Origin: Armatimonadota bacterium
GTDB taxonomy: Bacteria > Armatimonadota > JAAZEB01
Direction of reading: 5' to 3'
DNA length: 55,253 nucleotides
NCBI GenBank assembly: GCA_012512265.1
Contig: JAAZEM010000033.1
Coordinates: 1-55,253, forward strand
The translations under genes and the position numbers were made by a program. The notes under the pieces were generated by a model that saw only the letters and a list, made by a program, of their open reading frames with translations, was not told the DNA's origin and searched no databases. Shown here piece by piece: positions 6,588 through 16,156 of this stretch (positions are counted from its first letter, which is position 1; every line of letters starts with the position of its first letter).

Positions 6588-9344
6588 ATGGGAAGCCGCT
6601 ACCTCTGGGCCATCGCCCTGATGCTCCTGCTTCCGGTCGAGACTGTGTGCGCCGATGTGATCTGGGAGAACGCGGCGATGCGCTTCACGCTCGGCGACAA
6701 CGCGACCGCCCGCTCGCTCGTCGAGCGGGCGACGGGGCGTGAGTTGTGTGCGTCTCAGGCCAAACTGCCCGTGGCCACCGTTCTCGTAAGTGGCGAGGAA
6801 CACCGGGCCGTCTCTGCGACCCGCGCCGGGGAGCAGCTCCAGCTGCGCTTTGCCGGCGTGGATACGCTCCTCACCTACGATGTGAGCGTAGAACCGGCCT
6901 GGATTCGCTTTCGACTGAGCAAGATCGAGGGCACGCGCCCGGAGCGCGTGACGTTGCTCCAGGTGCCCATCGCCATCACCGATAACGTCGGCCGCCGGCT
7001 CAACATCGCCTGGGACGATAGGACGGCCGTCTGCCTGATGGCCGCGAACCGCCAGGTGGACTGCGGCGCATCCACGGCGAAGGAAGGGGCGCGCCTCCGT
7101 GCCTCCAGCCAGGATTCCCCTGGCCCGCGACTGGAGGGCGCGTCGGCTGCGCTTCTCGTTTCGCCGACCACCGAGATCCGCCCGCTCCTGCGCCGGGCAG
7201 CGCACGCTTTCGGGCTGCTGACGAATGAGGCCCCCGACGGCACGTCCTCCAAAGAGACCGAAGATGTGCGAGGCGCCTACTGGTTCTTCACCCTCGGCCA
7301 GGAGGATGCCGACCGCATGATCGAATACTGCCGGCGCTCCGGCATCCGCCAGGTGCTAATCTCCAGTGGCTCGTGGTGCGCCTCGCCTGGGCACTATCTC
7401 TTCAACCAACAGCGCTTTCCCGATGGCGAGGCAGGTCTGAAGCGCCTTGTGGATAAGCTGCACGCCGCCGGCATCAAGGTGGGCATGCATGCCTTCGTCT
7501 CCAAGGTCGCGAAACGCGATCCCTACGTCACGCCAAAGCCCGACCGGCGCTTCTGGGTCGACCGGAAGAGCACCCTCGCAGGAGCGATCACCGCCGACCA
7601 GACGGAGATCCGCTGCGCAACCGATCTGCGCGACTGGCCCGGCAGCCCGGTCGCACAGCAAAAGACGTGGGAAGGCGGAGTGAAGAAGCACCAGGAGGTG
7701 ATCCTGGGAGACGAGATCATACAATACGATTCGATTGGTCCCGAGGGCCGTTGGGACACCTTCCTGGGCTGCAAGCGTGGCGCCTGGGGCACGAAGCCCG
7801 CGGCGCACCCCGCCGGCACGGAGGCGCTCCATTATGGCGTCGATGGCTGTATCAACGGCTACATCATCGATCAAGAGACGGACCTGATGGATGAGGTCGC
7901 CGAGCGCCTGGCAGGTATCTTCAACCGTTGCGGCTTCGATATGATCTACTTCGACGGCGGCGAGGATGTGGACCGCAGGCGGTACTTCTACTATGCCTCG
8001 AACTTCCAGGAGCAGGCGATGCGTCGCTTCCAGCGCCGTCCCGTCATTCACATGGGCACGGTGATGACGCACCTCCTCTGGCACTCGTTCTCTCGAAGCG
8101 CCACAGTAGATACCTACATCAACACCCTGCGCGGAGCCATCGTCGCCGGCGCGTCCGTGGAGAACTGGCCCACCGTGCGCGGGCACATCGATAAGTCGGT
8201 GCGCTACATGCTCTCGATGCGCCAGGATCTGATGCCGGGCGAGCTAGGCTGGTTCGGCATTTGGCCCAAAGACCGCGATACCGACGGCCTCCAGTTTGAC
8301 GAGTTCGAGTATCTGCTGTGCAAGTCACTCACTTATGACGCGCCCGTCTCCCTGGAGACGAGCTTCGAGCAGATGGAGGCGCACCCGCTCACCCCCGGAT
8401 TGCTGGATCTTTTCCGGGTGTATGATGACCTGCGCATGCGCCGCGCCGTGGACGAGGCGACGCGGAAGCAGCTCGCCGAGCAGGGCAAAGATTTCGCCCT
8501 CTTGCTCGCTCCCGGGAAGGCCCCGCGATTCATTCCGGTGGAGCCTCTGGAGAAGGTGGGCGGCAGCCGGGATGTGCGCGCCTGCGTCGGTGAGATCGAG
8601 AACCAGGGCGTGGCCACGATCTGGCACGCTTTCCGTGATGGCCAGCTGCTCCTCGATCTCCAGCCGCGCGAGGTTCGCGCCACGAATCTGGAAGGCCGTC
8701 AGATCCAGGTCACGACCGAGGCCGGCAAGGCCATCGTCCCAGTAGGGCCGGTGCGCACCACGCTTTATTTCCCCGGGCGAAGCGCGGCACAGGTGAGCGC
8801 CCTCCTGGAGCGTGCCGCGGTGCGGACCCGCCCCCCGACTCGCATCTTCATTGAAGCCGAGGCCTATTCTAGGATCGAGGGCGCGATGGCGAAGGGATCG
8901 ACCGTGGGAATCCGGGAGCCAGAAGCCAGTGGCGATGTGATCGTGCCGACGAAGGCGGCCGACCGCGCCCAACCCCAGCCCTGGTACTGCGAGTATACCG
9001 TGCAGATCCCGCACGACGGACGATGGACCCTCTGGGCACGCGTCCGCTACCCGAGCGGAGCGGACGACTCCTTTGCCGTCGTTCTGCTCGACGAGGAGCC
9101 CACGCTCGCGATGTCGAAGGTGCTAGGGAACTGCGGCCAGCACGACAAGAAATGGCACTGGACCGGGCGTGGGGGGGGTTCGACCACGCCTCCCCCCGGC
9201 GTACCGGTCGCCTTCAACCTGAAGAAGGGGCCGTTCACCTTCCGGATTTACGCGCGCGAGGGCGCTGGCCAGCTCGCGCTCGCGCCCCGCATCGACCGCC
9301 TCTGCCTCAGCGATATCGATACTCCGCCCGGCGAGGATGAGTGA
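6588..9344 (+). CDS. Secreted TIM-barrel glycosidase-like protein with C-terminal carbohydrate-binding-like domain
   Basis: A 918-residue exported protein: the N-terminus (MGSRYLWAIALMLLLPVETVCA) is a typical signal peptide, with cleavage near residue 22. A beta-sandwich-like region runs to about residue 220. The middle part resembles GH27/36/31-type TIM barrels, including VLISSGSWC, GIKVGMHAFVSKV and FDMIYFDGGEDVDRR, whose acidic residues are candidate catalytic groups. From about residue 765 (IFIEAEAY) the end looks like a CBM6/35-type sandwich. GGAGGAA precedes ATG 6588. It is the last gene of the DegT/amidohydrolase set and may release the sugar that the others convert. Specific GH family not assigned. 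Confidence 0.8.
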   Translation: MGSRYLWAIALMLLLPVETVCADVIWENAAMRFTLGDNATARSLVERATGRELCASQAKLPVATVLVSGEEHRAVSATRAGEQLQLRFAGVDTLLTYDVSVEPAWIRFRLSKIEGTRPERVTLLQVPIAITDNVGRRLNIAWDDRTAVCLMAANRQVDCGASTAKEGARLRASSQDSPGPRLEGASAALLVSPTTEIRPLLRRAAHAFGLLTNEAPDGTSSKETEDVRGAYWFFTLGQEDADRMIEYCRRSGIRQVLISSGSWCASPGHYLFNQQRFPDGEAGLKRLVDKLHAAGIKVGMHAFVSKVAKRDPYVTPKPDRRFWVDRKSTLAGAITADQTEIRCATDLRDWPGSPVAQQKTWEGGVKKHQEVILGDEIIQYDSIGPEGRWDTFLGCKRGAWGTKPAAHPAGTEALHYGVDGCINGYIIDQETDLMDEVAERLAGIFNRCGFDMIYFDGGEDVDRRRYFYYASNFQEQAMRRFQRRPVIHMGTVMTHLLWHSFSRSATVDTYINTLRGAIVAGASVENWPTVRGHIDKSVRYMLSMRQDLMPGELGWFGIWPKDRDTDGLQFDEFEYLLCKSLTYDAPVSLETSFEQMEAHPLTPGLLDLFRVYDDLRMRRAVDEATRKQLAEQGKDFALLLAPGKAPRFIPVEPLEKVGGSRDVRACVGEIENQGVATIWHAFRDGQLLLDLQPREVRATNLEGRQIQVTTEAGKAIVPVGPVRTTLYFPGRSAAQVSALLERAAVRTRPPTRIFIEAEAYSRIEGAMAKGSTVGIREPEASGDVIVPTKAADRAQPQPWYCEYTVQIPHDGRWTLWARVRYPSGADDSFAVVLLDEEPTLAMSKVLGNCGQHDKKWHWTGRGGGSTTPPPGVPVAFNLKKGPFTFRIYAREGAGQLALAPRIDRLCLSDIDTPPGEDE

Positions 9345-9382
9345 CAGGGCATCGCTCGCTACCGAAGGCACGTTGTGACGCT

Positions 9383-9411
9383 CGCGCGGTTCTGCTTCGC
9401 GGAGCCGCGCG
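9383..9411. terminator. Bidirectional hairpin between convergent genes
   Basis: CGCGCGG (9383-9389) and CCGCGCG (9405-9411) form a stem, extendable with GCACG/CGTGC outside, between the stops of the secreted TIM-barrel protein (plus) and panD (minus). No T-tract on either side. Confidence 0.45.
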
Positions 9412-9470
9412 GCGCGTGCCCGGCTTCAGAGCGGAGTGTCGGCCGGCCGTTGAGAGGAGAGCGGTAGGGG

Positions 9471-9830
9471 TCACGGGGTGAGATGTAGCGTGCCGGCGAA
9501 GCGGTTTTGCTCATCGACCAGGATCATCCGGGGCTCCACCGGCTCATCGGTGAGCACGAACGCCGCGATGATCACCTTATCGCCCACGCGCACGCGGTGC
9601 GCCGCCGCGCCGTTGACGCAGATGATCCCGCTGCCGCGCTCGCCGGGCATCACGTAAGTTTCGAAACGCTGGCCGTTGGTCACGTTCCAGACGTGGACCT
9701 TCTCGCCAGGCACCAGACCGGCCCGCTCGATCAGGTCACGGTCGATGGTGATGCTGCCCACGTAATCGAGGCCGGCATCGGTCACAGTCGCCCGGTGAAT
9801 CTTACTCTTGATCACTGTGATGAGACGCAC
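9471..9830 (-). CDS. panD: Aspartate 1-decarboxylase proenzyme
   Basis: A 119-residue match to PanD, which makes beta-alanine from aspartate for pantothenate and CoA. YVGSITID contains the Gly25-Ser26 bond that self-cleaves to create the pyruvoyl cofactor; the family's conserved Lys (K8/K10), the GQRFETYV segment and NGAAAH are present. GTG 9830 is the likely start, preceded by GGGAG about 8 bases upstream. It is divergent from aroC with a 145-base shared intergenic region and is not in an operon with panB/panC here. Confidence 0.95.
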   Translation of the reverse strand: MRLITVIKSKIHRATVTDAGLDYVGSITIDRDLIERAGLVPGEKVHVWNVTNGQRFETYVMPGERGSGIICVNGAAAHRVRVGDKVIIAAFVLTDEPVEPRMILVDEQNRFAGTLHLTP

Positions 9831-9940
9831 GCTCCATACTCCCTGGGCCGCGGACGCACACCGGCGGCCCAGTGGGAATTATAGCACTGCCTGCCCGCTC
9901 CGTCAAACGCGGCACGCGGCGCGCCCATTCCAGGCGGGCG

Positions 9941-9976
9941 TTGACGCCCATCCCCGGCTGTGATAAGATACGCCCA
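9941..9976 (+). promoter_or_regulatory. aroC promoter, predicted leaderless transcript
   Basis: TTGACG (9941-9946), a 17-base spacer and TAAGAT (9964-9969) make a near-consensus sigma-70 promoter. Only six bases separate the -10 from the aroC ATG (9976), so transcription should begin at or next to the start codon. No SD is visible. Confidence 0.75.
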
Positions 9977-11058
9977 TGGGAAACACCTTCGGCCATGCAT
10001 TCCGTATCACGACGTGGGGCGAGTCGCACGGCGGCGCTGTCGGCGTCGCCATTGACGGTTGCCCCCCTGGGATGGAGCTCTCCCTCGAGGAGATCCAGCG
10101 CGAGCTCGATCGACGCCGGCCGGGTCAGAGCCACATCACGACACCGCGCCAGGAGGAGGACCGCGCGCAAATCGTCTCCGGGCTGTTTGATGGGAAGACG
10201 CTGGGAACCCCCATCTGCATCCTTGTCTGGAACAAGGATGCTCGCCCGGAGGCCTACGCCGACTTCCGAACGATTTACCGGCCATCCCACGCCGATTTCA
10301 CCTATCAGGCGAAGTATGGCATCCGCAACTGGCAAGGCGGAGGCCGCGCCAGCGCGCGAGAGACGATTGGCCGCGTTGCCGCCGGCGCCGTTGCCCGCAA
10401 GCTGCTCCGCACCTTCTCGGATACGCACATCGTCGCCTACGTGCGCCAGGTCCACACCGTGACGGCCAACATTGATCCGGAGTCGGTGACTGAGGAGAGC
10501 GTGGAGGCCACCCCAGTCCGCTGCCCGGATCCCGACGCAGCGCGCGAAATGATCGCCCGCATCGAGGCCGCCCGAGAGGAGGGCGACTCGCTCGGCGGGG
10601 TGGTCGAGTGCGTAATTCACGGCGCGCCCGCCGGCTGGGGCGAGCCGGTTTTCGACAAGCTGGATGCTGATCTGGCGAAGGCGATGCTCTCGCTTCCGGC
10701 GGCCAAGGGCTTCGAGGTCGGATCTGGATTTGCCGGCACGCGGCTCAAGGGCTCGGAGCACAACGATCCCTTCACCAGCGAGGGAGGTCAGATTCGCACA
10801 CGGACCAACCGCTCCGGCGGCATCCAGGGAGGGATCTCCAACGGCCAGCCGATCCTTTTCCGCGTCGCCTTCAAGCCGACGGCCACCATCTCGCGCGAGC
10901 AGGAGAGCGTGGATGAAGCGGGCAACCCTGTGCGCCTGGTGGCCCGGGGCCGGCACGACCCGTGCGTGCTCCCCCGTGCCGTCCCCATCGTGGAGGCGAT
11001 GGCCGCCCTCGTCCTAGCCGACCACTTCCTCCGCCAGCGCGGCCAGTGCGGAGCGTGA
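9976..11058 (+). CDS. aroC: Chorismate synthase
   Basis: A 360-residue full-length chorismate synthase, the last step of the shikimate pathway (EPSP to chorismate, reduced FMN required). Family signatures are TTWGESHG (residues 12-19), [17 protein letters not shown] and [13 protein letters not shown]. The start is fixed by the conserved MGNTFGHAF. No other aro gene is adjacent, so it is probably transcribed alone from the promoter just upstream. Confidence 0.97.
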   Translation: MGNTFGHAFRITTWGESHGGAVGVAIDGCPPGMELSLEEIQRELDRRRPGQSHITTPRQEEDRAQIVSGLFDGKTLGTPICILVWNKDARPEAYADFRTIYRPSHADFTYQAKYGIRNWQGGGRASARETIGRVAAGAVARKLLRTFSDTHIVAYVRQVHTVTANIDPESVTEESVEATPVRCPDPDAAREMIARIEAAREEGDSLGGVVECVIHGAPAGWGEPVFDKLDADLAKAMLSLPAAKGFEVGSGFAGTRLKGSEHNDPFTSEGGQIRTRTNRSGGIQGGISNGQPILFRVAFKPTATISREQESVDEAGNPVRLVARGRHDPCVLPRAVPIVEAMAALVLADHFLRQRGQCGA

Positions 11059-11140
11059 ATCAAGTATTAATCAGGCGGCCTGCATTCCCGTAGGGTAGGA
11101 AGCACTTCCCCTGCTCTGGCGGGCGGCTTCCCAAAAAGCG

Positions 11141-11182
11141 TGCCGGTAGCGCCCCCGTCCTCAGACGGGGGCGCTACCGGCA
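11141..11182. terminator. 19-bp perfect inverted repeat between convergent genes
   Basis: TGCCGGTAGCGCCCCCGTC (11141-11159), a ctca loop and its exact complement (11164-11182) form a very stable hairpin between the aroC stop and the stop of the 1528-residue protein. With no U-run it could be a bidirectional transcription barrier or a member of a palindromic repeat family. Confidence 0.6.
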
Positions 11183-11238
11183 GTACTGCGGCCTATTCCG
11201 CTGCTGGTACGCCGGGACTCACCCGTGCGCCAGCCGGC

Positions 11239-14200
11239 TTACCGACCCCGCGCGGCGCTCACCCGGACGGTGCGCGTCGCCTTCACTCCCGAGGCAGTGT
11301 CTTTGAACTCCAGGCGCCATTCTCCCGGAGTGTCATTCAGCGCGAACGGGATCACCGCCGTGCCCTGCCCATTCGGGCACTCGATGTTCGTGGAGTAGAG
11401 GCGATGCGGCTTCTGCGCCCCGGGCGCGAAGACGCTGACATGGACCACGTGCCGGCCCGGCGTGCCCTCGGAGGCCGCCACACTCGCGCGCACCGTCACG
11501 GTTTCGCCCGCGGTGGCCGTCGCTGGTGCCTGCGCACGAACCTCGCGCACCTGGTAAGGCAACAGCGCATAGAGGAGCGGACGCCCGCGAGAGATCTTCA
11601 CCCGCCAGGAGGAGGTTCGCCCCTGCCCCATGGGCTTGCCCTCGCGCACGTCGTAGACAAACGCCGGCTGCGGCAGCGTGAGCGTCGCTTCCTGGGCTGG
11701 CTGGCCAGGCTCGAGGATATCCTGCTCGAGCGCGAGGTACTTCAGCCCGCCGTCAACAAAGAGCGACTGCTCGATGCACTGCGCCCGGCCAGACGCCGTC
11801 CATACCCGCGCGTAGGGCTGCACGCCCGCGGTAGCGATCGCGTTGCCAAGCACCTCGAGAGCCTGGTCGGCGTGGCTGGTCGAGCGTACGGCGCGATAGG
11901 TCTGGAACGGCACGTTCACCAGGAGGGTCCGGCCCTTGCCGAAGGTGTGGGAGACGATGATGGGGGTCTCGCCGCTGCTGAACTCGGCATGACCTCCGGC
12001 GAGGCGCACGTCCGGTTCCATGATCGAAACCTTCAGCGTCTCGTCCGCGAGCATCGGAATCGAGCTCTCCACCGGCTTGCGAGTGAACGCCGCAAGCCCG
12101 GCCGGGCTGCGCACGCCGAAGAGGTCGTCGAACGGTCGGGACTGCCGGATCACGCCGTTGCTGGTGAGGATGCCTGCGCGGCCATCCGCGACGAGCGTGC
12201 CTCCTGCCGCCACCCAGTCGCGGATCGCCGCCACCTGCTTATCCGAGAGGCAGGTCGCCAGCGGCAGGAAGAGCACCTTGAACTGAGAGAGCACCTTCGG
12301 ATCGGCCTCGACCTCAGCTGCGGCGACATAGCGGTACTGGCAGCCAAGATCCTCGATCGCCTGCAGGAGGCCGCGGTGGTCATCCAGCCAGCCAGCGCCC
12401 GCGAACGGAGCGTTGGGCACTAGCTCTTCGGCAAGCCGGGCCGCGTAGTAATCGGTGTGCGAGTACCACACGCCGATGCGGCTATCGTCGCGCTTCGCGC
12501 CGACAAGCAGCCTGCCAGGCCCAGCGCGGATCTCATCCACCGATCGGAAGAACCACTCGCCCATCGCTGCGACAGAGGTATCCGGGTTGAACGGAGTGTA
12601 GTCGCACCCCCACAGGGTCCACCACCATGAGGAGTTGTGTCCCTTGAAGAGGTGGTGCCAGGCGACCGCCGAGAAGCCGTCTTCCTTATCGGCGACGATG
12701 TTGCTCCATTCACCCGTCAGCGCGCCTGGCCGCGCGAAGGAGCGGACCAGCTCGCCCTGAGGGAAGTACGTCGTGTACACCTGGTTGAGATCCAGGTTCT
12801 GAGAGAGGCGGTGGAAGTCGTATCCCGACTGCCAGTGGTAGCCGAGGAAACCATCCCAACCCACCTTCGCGCCCGGGTCTTCCTTGCGCACGACCTCGGC
12901 GAAGCGTTCATGCGCCAGGGCAAACGCCTCGTCCATGAAGGCGCGGTGGTCGAACCACGCGGCGAAGCTCTCCTTTTGTTTGGCGGCCTCGGCGAACCAC
13001 ATCGGCGCGCGGATCGCATCGAACCCGGTGTAGCGTGTCTTCCAGGCCGCATTCAGCGCCTCGATGGTGCCGTAGCGCGCCTGCAGCCACTTTCGGAACT
13101 CCGCCATCGTCTCGGGCGCCGCGCACACCTCCACGGTGGACCGGCAGAGGTAGTTCTCATCGCCCAGGGTGTAGGCCGCAGGCCGGTAGGGCACCGCCTG
13201 CCGGGTGGCGATCTGGATCGATGCGCTCTCGCGCTCCAGGAACTTCGTATCGAACAGCCCTGGCTTCAGAACATTCCCCTCGCCCCCTTCCCCGGCGATC
13301 CGCGTGACGTAGGGCACAAGGCGCAGTCCAGAGCGCGCGGCAAGCGCGTATTCGCGCGCCGCCCCGGCGTCGGTGTAGCCGCGCATGTGGCAGAGATCCA
13401 TCATCTCCGTGCCCAGGTCGAAGCTCGCGCGATTCGTCTTCCGGATGACCGGGTCGCCACCCGGATAGGACCAGAGGAGGACCGTGAAGTCGTCATACGG
13501 GTAGGGCACGGGCACGGTGAACCGCTCGCTCCGGATGGCCAGCACGCGTTCGCCCACGAGAAGCGTGCTATCGAGCTGGTGATATACCGTTACCGCCGGC
13601 GGGAGCCTCAGCTGCGCCTGTGCCTTCCCGTTGGCACCCACGGGCGAGACAGCCCTGGCAACCAGCCGGTCGAACGCATCGCGAACCTCCCAGCGCATCG
13701 ATGCCGCCTGGCCCGCGGGCAGCGAGCCCACCGTCGCCTCGCACGCCAACACGCCGCCGGAAGTCAGCGAGACCATCGGCACCGCTTCCGGATGAACCCG
13801 AACCGAGGGGTTGAGCGCGATCTCACGGATCTCCGGGCCACCAGTGACCTCGACAAGCGCACACCCGAAGCCGAGGCACTCGCGCTGAGCATTGCGTGCG
13901 GCCACGTCCACAAAGTAGCGCCGACCGGCAGGGAGCGCGGGGAGCGAGAGCTGCGCCTTGCCGTCAGCAGGCTTCTGCGTTCCCTGGTAGACAACCACGT
14001 CGTGGTCGTCCTGAACGCGCACGAGCAGGTCAGCAACGCCCTCGCCCTTCACCTGCGCGGGAAGCGCGAACGGCGCGCCCGCGGCGGGCTTAGACTGCGG
14101 CGCCTGAAGAGCGACCTGCGCGCGGGCCGGCCGGCTAGCCGCCAGGAGCATGGCGCGTGCGTGCCAGGCGAGGATCCGGTCGGTCGCGCCGTCGAGACCC

Positions 14201-15825
14201 TCAATGGCGCTGTTCAAAGGCACGAGGCAGGAGTAGGAGCCGAAGCGGGCGGTGAAGACGATCACACGCCCGTTCCCGAAGCGGTATGCCTGGAAGGGAG
14301 GCTTGTCGCTCAGCCGGCCGCGCTCGCCCTTACCCAGGCCGTGGAACTGCTCCCAGGGGAATCCCTCGAGCAGCTGCGCCGTCAGCGCCTCGTCCGGCGT
14401 AGCCACAAGCTCCTTGGGCCACGCCGCGATCGCTCTGGCATCTCCGGTGAGGAAGAGCCCCTTCCCTGCGCGCACCTGCTCGACGATCGTATCGCGAACC
14501 CGCGCCGGGATTGCATCGGCGTTGAGCCCGGCCACGAAGATCACCTCGCGCGTAGGATCGGTGCACGCGCGCGTCGCCAGGCGTTCCACGACGCCCGCGC
14601 CGAGCGGACCAACCCCCGTCTGCGCGCGGTAGGGATAGCGCTCCGTGTCCACGAGAGCGTTCGCCGAGTCAAAGTAGACGTGCTTCACATCCATTTCGAG
14701 CCGGCGCGCCAGCTCCATCGTATCATAGGCACGCCAGCGCGGCGTCAGGAGTGCCACGCGAACCGGCTCGCCCGGCAGCTGCGATGCCCAAGGGAAGCCG
14801 AGCGGCGTCGGATCCGGACGCCAGATCTCCTGCGGGCGGCGGAGCATCTCCTCGTCCTTGCGCGCAATGAGCTTCATCCGCTCCCGATCCGTCGGCATCA
14901 TCGGGAGGGGCTTCTCCGGATCCGCCTTCGCGATCCGGGCGAGCGCCTCGCACTCTTGATCGGCTGACCGGCGGAAGTAAGCGCGCGTCTCCTCCGGGTC
15001 GGGAATGCTCGGGAAGGCGTAGAGCGCCAGGGCGAAGTCGCGTCGGCCCGGGGCGAGCGTCAGATTCACGTACTCGGCATACCCACCGATATCGTCCAAA
15101 GTCACGCGCGAGAACGCCGTGGTGTCGCCCAGAATAAGCCCGGCCGATCCATCACCCATCCGGCCCTGGAGAGTGTCCTCGAGAAGTACCCACCGCTCCT
15201 TCGAAAGGTCGAGCGGGACGCTCTTCCCTGTAGTCAGCGTCCGCGTGGCGGTCGTGACGCTCCGCTGCCAAGGCTTGGCGAAGGTAGCCGGGTAGGACAG
15301 CAGGCGCAGGCGCGCTTCCTTGATCTCCGTCTTCGGTTGATAGCTGCCCACGAAGAGGAGCTTGTCGCTGCCGGCAGTCACCGCGAATCGGATGGTCGCC
15401 GTCACCTTCGGGGTATCCCACACGTACTCCACCATGGCGTCTTGGCCATGCTGGCGCACCACCCGGAAACGCGCGCGTGTGTCGTTGATGTTGTGCCCGT
15501 CGAAGGTCCAGGCAAAGAACCCCTGATTATACCAGAGGCACTCCGACGGCCCGATGAGCCCCAGGGGGGTGAAGCCGAGCGTCGGCGCCCACTTGGCGAA
15601 GTGGATCTTCTGCGGGTCGTCGCTGCGCTCCACGATGTCGTAGCGGAGCGTGTAACTCGCTGAAGCCGTCGCCAGGGTGACATCCTGGGTGACGTTGCGG
15701 CCCTTTTGTATCTGGCGCGTCTTTGGCGGATGGACCGTCACCGTGGCATCACGGTCCTCCAGCTGGGGTTGCGCACCCGTCGTGGCAAATAAGAGCATCA
15801 GGAGCGGAGCAAGCAATCGCTTCAT
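11239..15825 (-). CDS. Very large secreted GH42-like (beta-galactosidase-type) glycosidase
   Basis: A 1528-residue exported protein: MKRLLAPLLMLLFATTGA is a signal peptide. The first ~750 residues look like beta-rich modules and an amidotransferase-like region. The catalytic part begins near PYDDFTVLLWSYP and resembles GH42: AAYTLGDENYLC holds a candidate acid/base Glu, GWDGFLGYHWQSGYD lies between, and PGALTGEWSNI holds a candidate nucleophile Glu. After it, VLFLPLATCLSDKQ and WVAAGGTLVADGR match the beta-galactosidase trimerisation domain, followed by beta modules. GH42 enzymes are usually about 650-700 residues, so this one carries large extra modules. GGAGGTACC precedes the ATG. Confidence 0.82.
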   Translation of the reverse strand: MKRLLAPLLMLLFATTGAQPQLEDRDATVTVHPPKTRQIQKGRNVTQDVTLATASASYTLRYDIVERSDDPQKIHFAKWAPTLGFTPLGLIGPSECLWYNQGFFAWTFDGHNINDTRARFRVVRQHGQDAMVEYVWDTPKVTATIRFAVTAGSDKLLFVGSYQPKTEIKEARLRLLSYPATFAKPWQRSVTTATRTLTTGKSVPLDLSKERWVLLEDTLQGRMGDGSAGLILGDTTAFSRVTLDDIGGYAEYVNLTLAPGRRDFALALYAFPSIPDPEETRAYFRRSADQECEALARIAKADPEKPLPMMPTDRERMKLIARKDEEMLRRPQEIWRPDPTPLGFPWASQLPGEPVRVALLTPRWRAYDTMELARRLEMDVKHVYFDSANALVDTERYPYRAQTGVGPLGAGVVERLATRACTDPTREVIFVAGLNADAIPARVRDTIVEQVRAGKGLFLTGDARAIAAWPKELVATPDEALTAQLLEGFPWEQFHGLGKGERGRLSDKPPFQAYRFGNGRVIVFTARFGSYSCLVPLNSAIEGLDGATDRILAWHARAMLLAASRPARAQVALQAPQSKPAAGAPFALPAQVKGEGVADLLVRVQDDHDVVVYQGTQKPADGKAQLSLPALPAGRRYFVDVAARNAQRECLGFGCALVEVTGGPEIREIALNPSVRVHPEAVPMVSLTSGGVLACEATVGSLPAGQAASMRWEVRDAFDRLVARAVSPVGANGKAQAQLRLPPAVTVYHQLDSTLLVGERVLAIRSERFTVPVPYPYDDFTVLLWSYPGGDPVIRKTNRASFDLGTEMMDLCHMRGYTDAGAAREYALAARSGLRLVPYVTRIAGEGGEGNVLKPGLFDTKFLERESASIQIATRQAVPYRPAAYTLGDENYLCRSTVEVCAAPETMAEFRKWLQARYGTIEALNAAWKTRYTGFDAIRAPMWFAEAAKQKESFAAWFDHRAFMDEAFALAHERFAEVVRKEDPGAKVGWDGFLGYHWQSGYDFHRLSQNLDLNQVYTTYFPQGELVRSFARPGALTGEWSNIVADKEDGFSAVAWHHLFKGHNSSWWWTLWGCDYTPFNPDTSVAAMGEWFFRSVDEIRAGPGRLLVGAKRDDSRIGVWYSHTDYYAARLAEELVPNAPFAGAGWLDDHRGLLQAIEDLGCQYRYVAAAEVEADPKVLSQFKVLFLPLATCLSDKQVAAIRDWVAAGGTLVADGRAGILTSNGVIRQSRPFDDLFGVRSPAGLAAFTRKPVESSIPMLADETLKVSIMEPDVRLAGGHAEFSSGETPIIVSHTFGKGRTLLVNVPFQTYRAVRSTSHADQALEVLGNAIATAGVQPYARVWTASGRAQCIEQSLFVDGGLKYLALEQDILEPGQPAQEATLTLPQPAFVYDVREGKPMGQGRTSSWRVKISRGRPLLYALLPYQVREVRAQAPATATAGETVTVRASVAASEGTPGRHVVHVSVFAPGAQKPHRLYSTNIECPNGQGTAVIPFALNDTPGEWRLEFKDTASGVKATRTVRVSAARGR

Positions 15826-16156
15826 CGCTGGTACCTCCTCGAACCGGAGTCGCCGCTATGGATGCGAGCGCGGCTTCCCGCGGCTCGTTCTGCCTACAAT
15901 AGTTACCTAGAAAAGTTGCCCGCAGAGCGAGGTGTTTCCTGCAGGGGCTTCGCGTGTCACGCAGGGCAACGGATAGGACGAAACAGGGCGAACACAAAAA
16001 GCTCGCCCTAATAAGCGTTCGTTCGGGTAATCTGGCACCCGCCCCAGAGAAGGGGAGCGACCGCGCGGGTCTCGAACAGGCCGCCGGGGGGAATGTAATC
16101 CGAGGGTGCCCTCACCGGCCCATCCATGTCCGTCCCTTCATCCGCGGTATTGACGA
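15826..16156. other. Intergenic region with one hairpin
   Basis: This is the upstream region of the GH42-like gene and the downstream region of the methyltransferase, both on the minus strand. The only clear element is AGGGCGA...TCGCCCT at about 15984-16008, which could end the methyltransferase transcript. No gene and no strong promoter seen. Confidence 0.5.

Noticed and set aside
12637-14967. Long plus-strand open frame (776 codons) opposite the GH42-like gene
   Set aside because: It mirrors codon positions of the minus-strand gene, is rich in Arg/His/Ala, and has no motif or SD; typical of antisense frames in GC-rich DNA.
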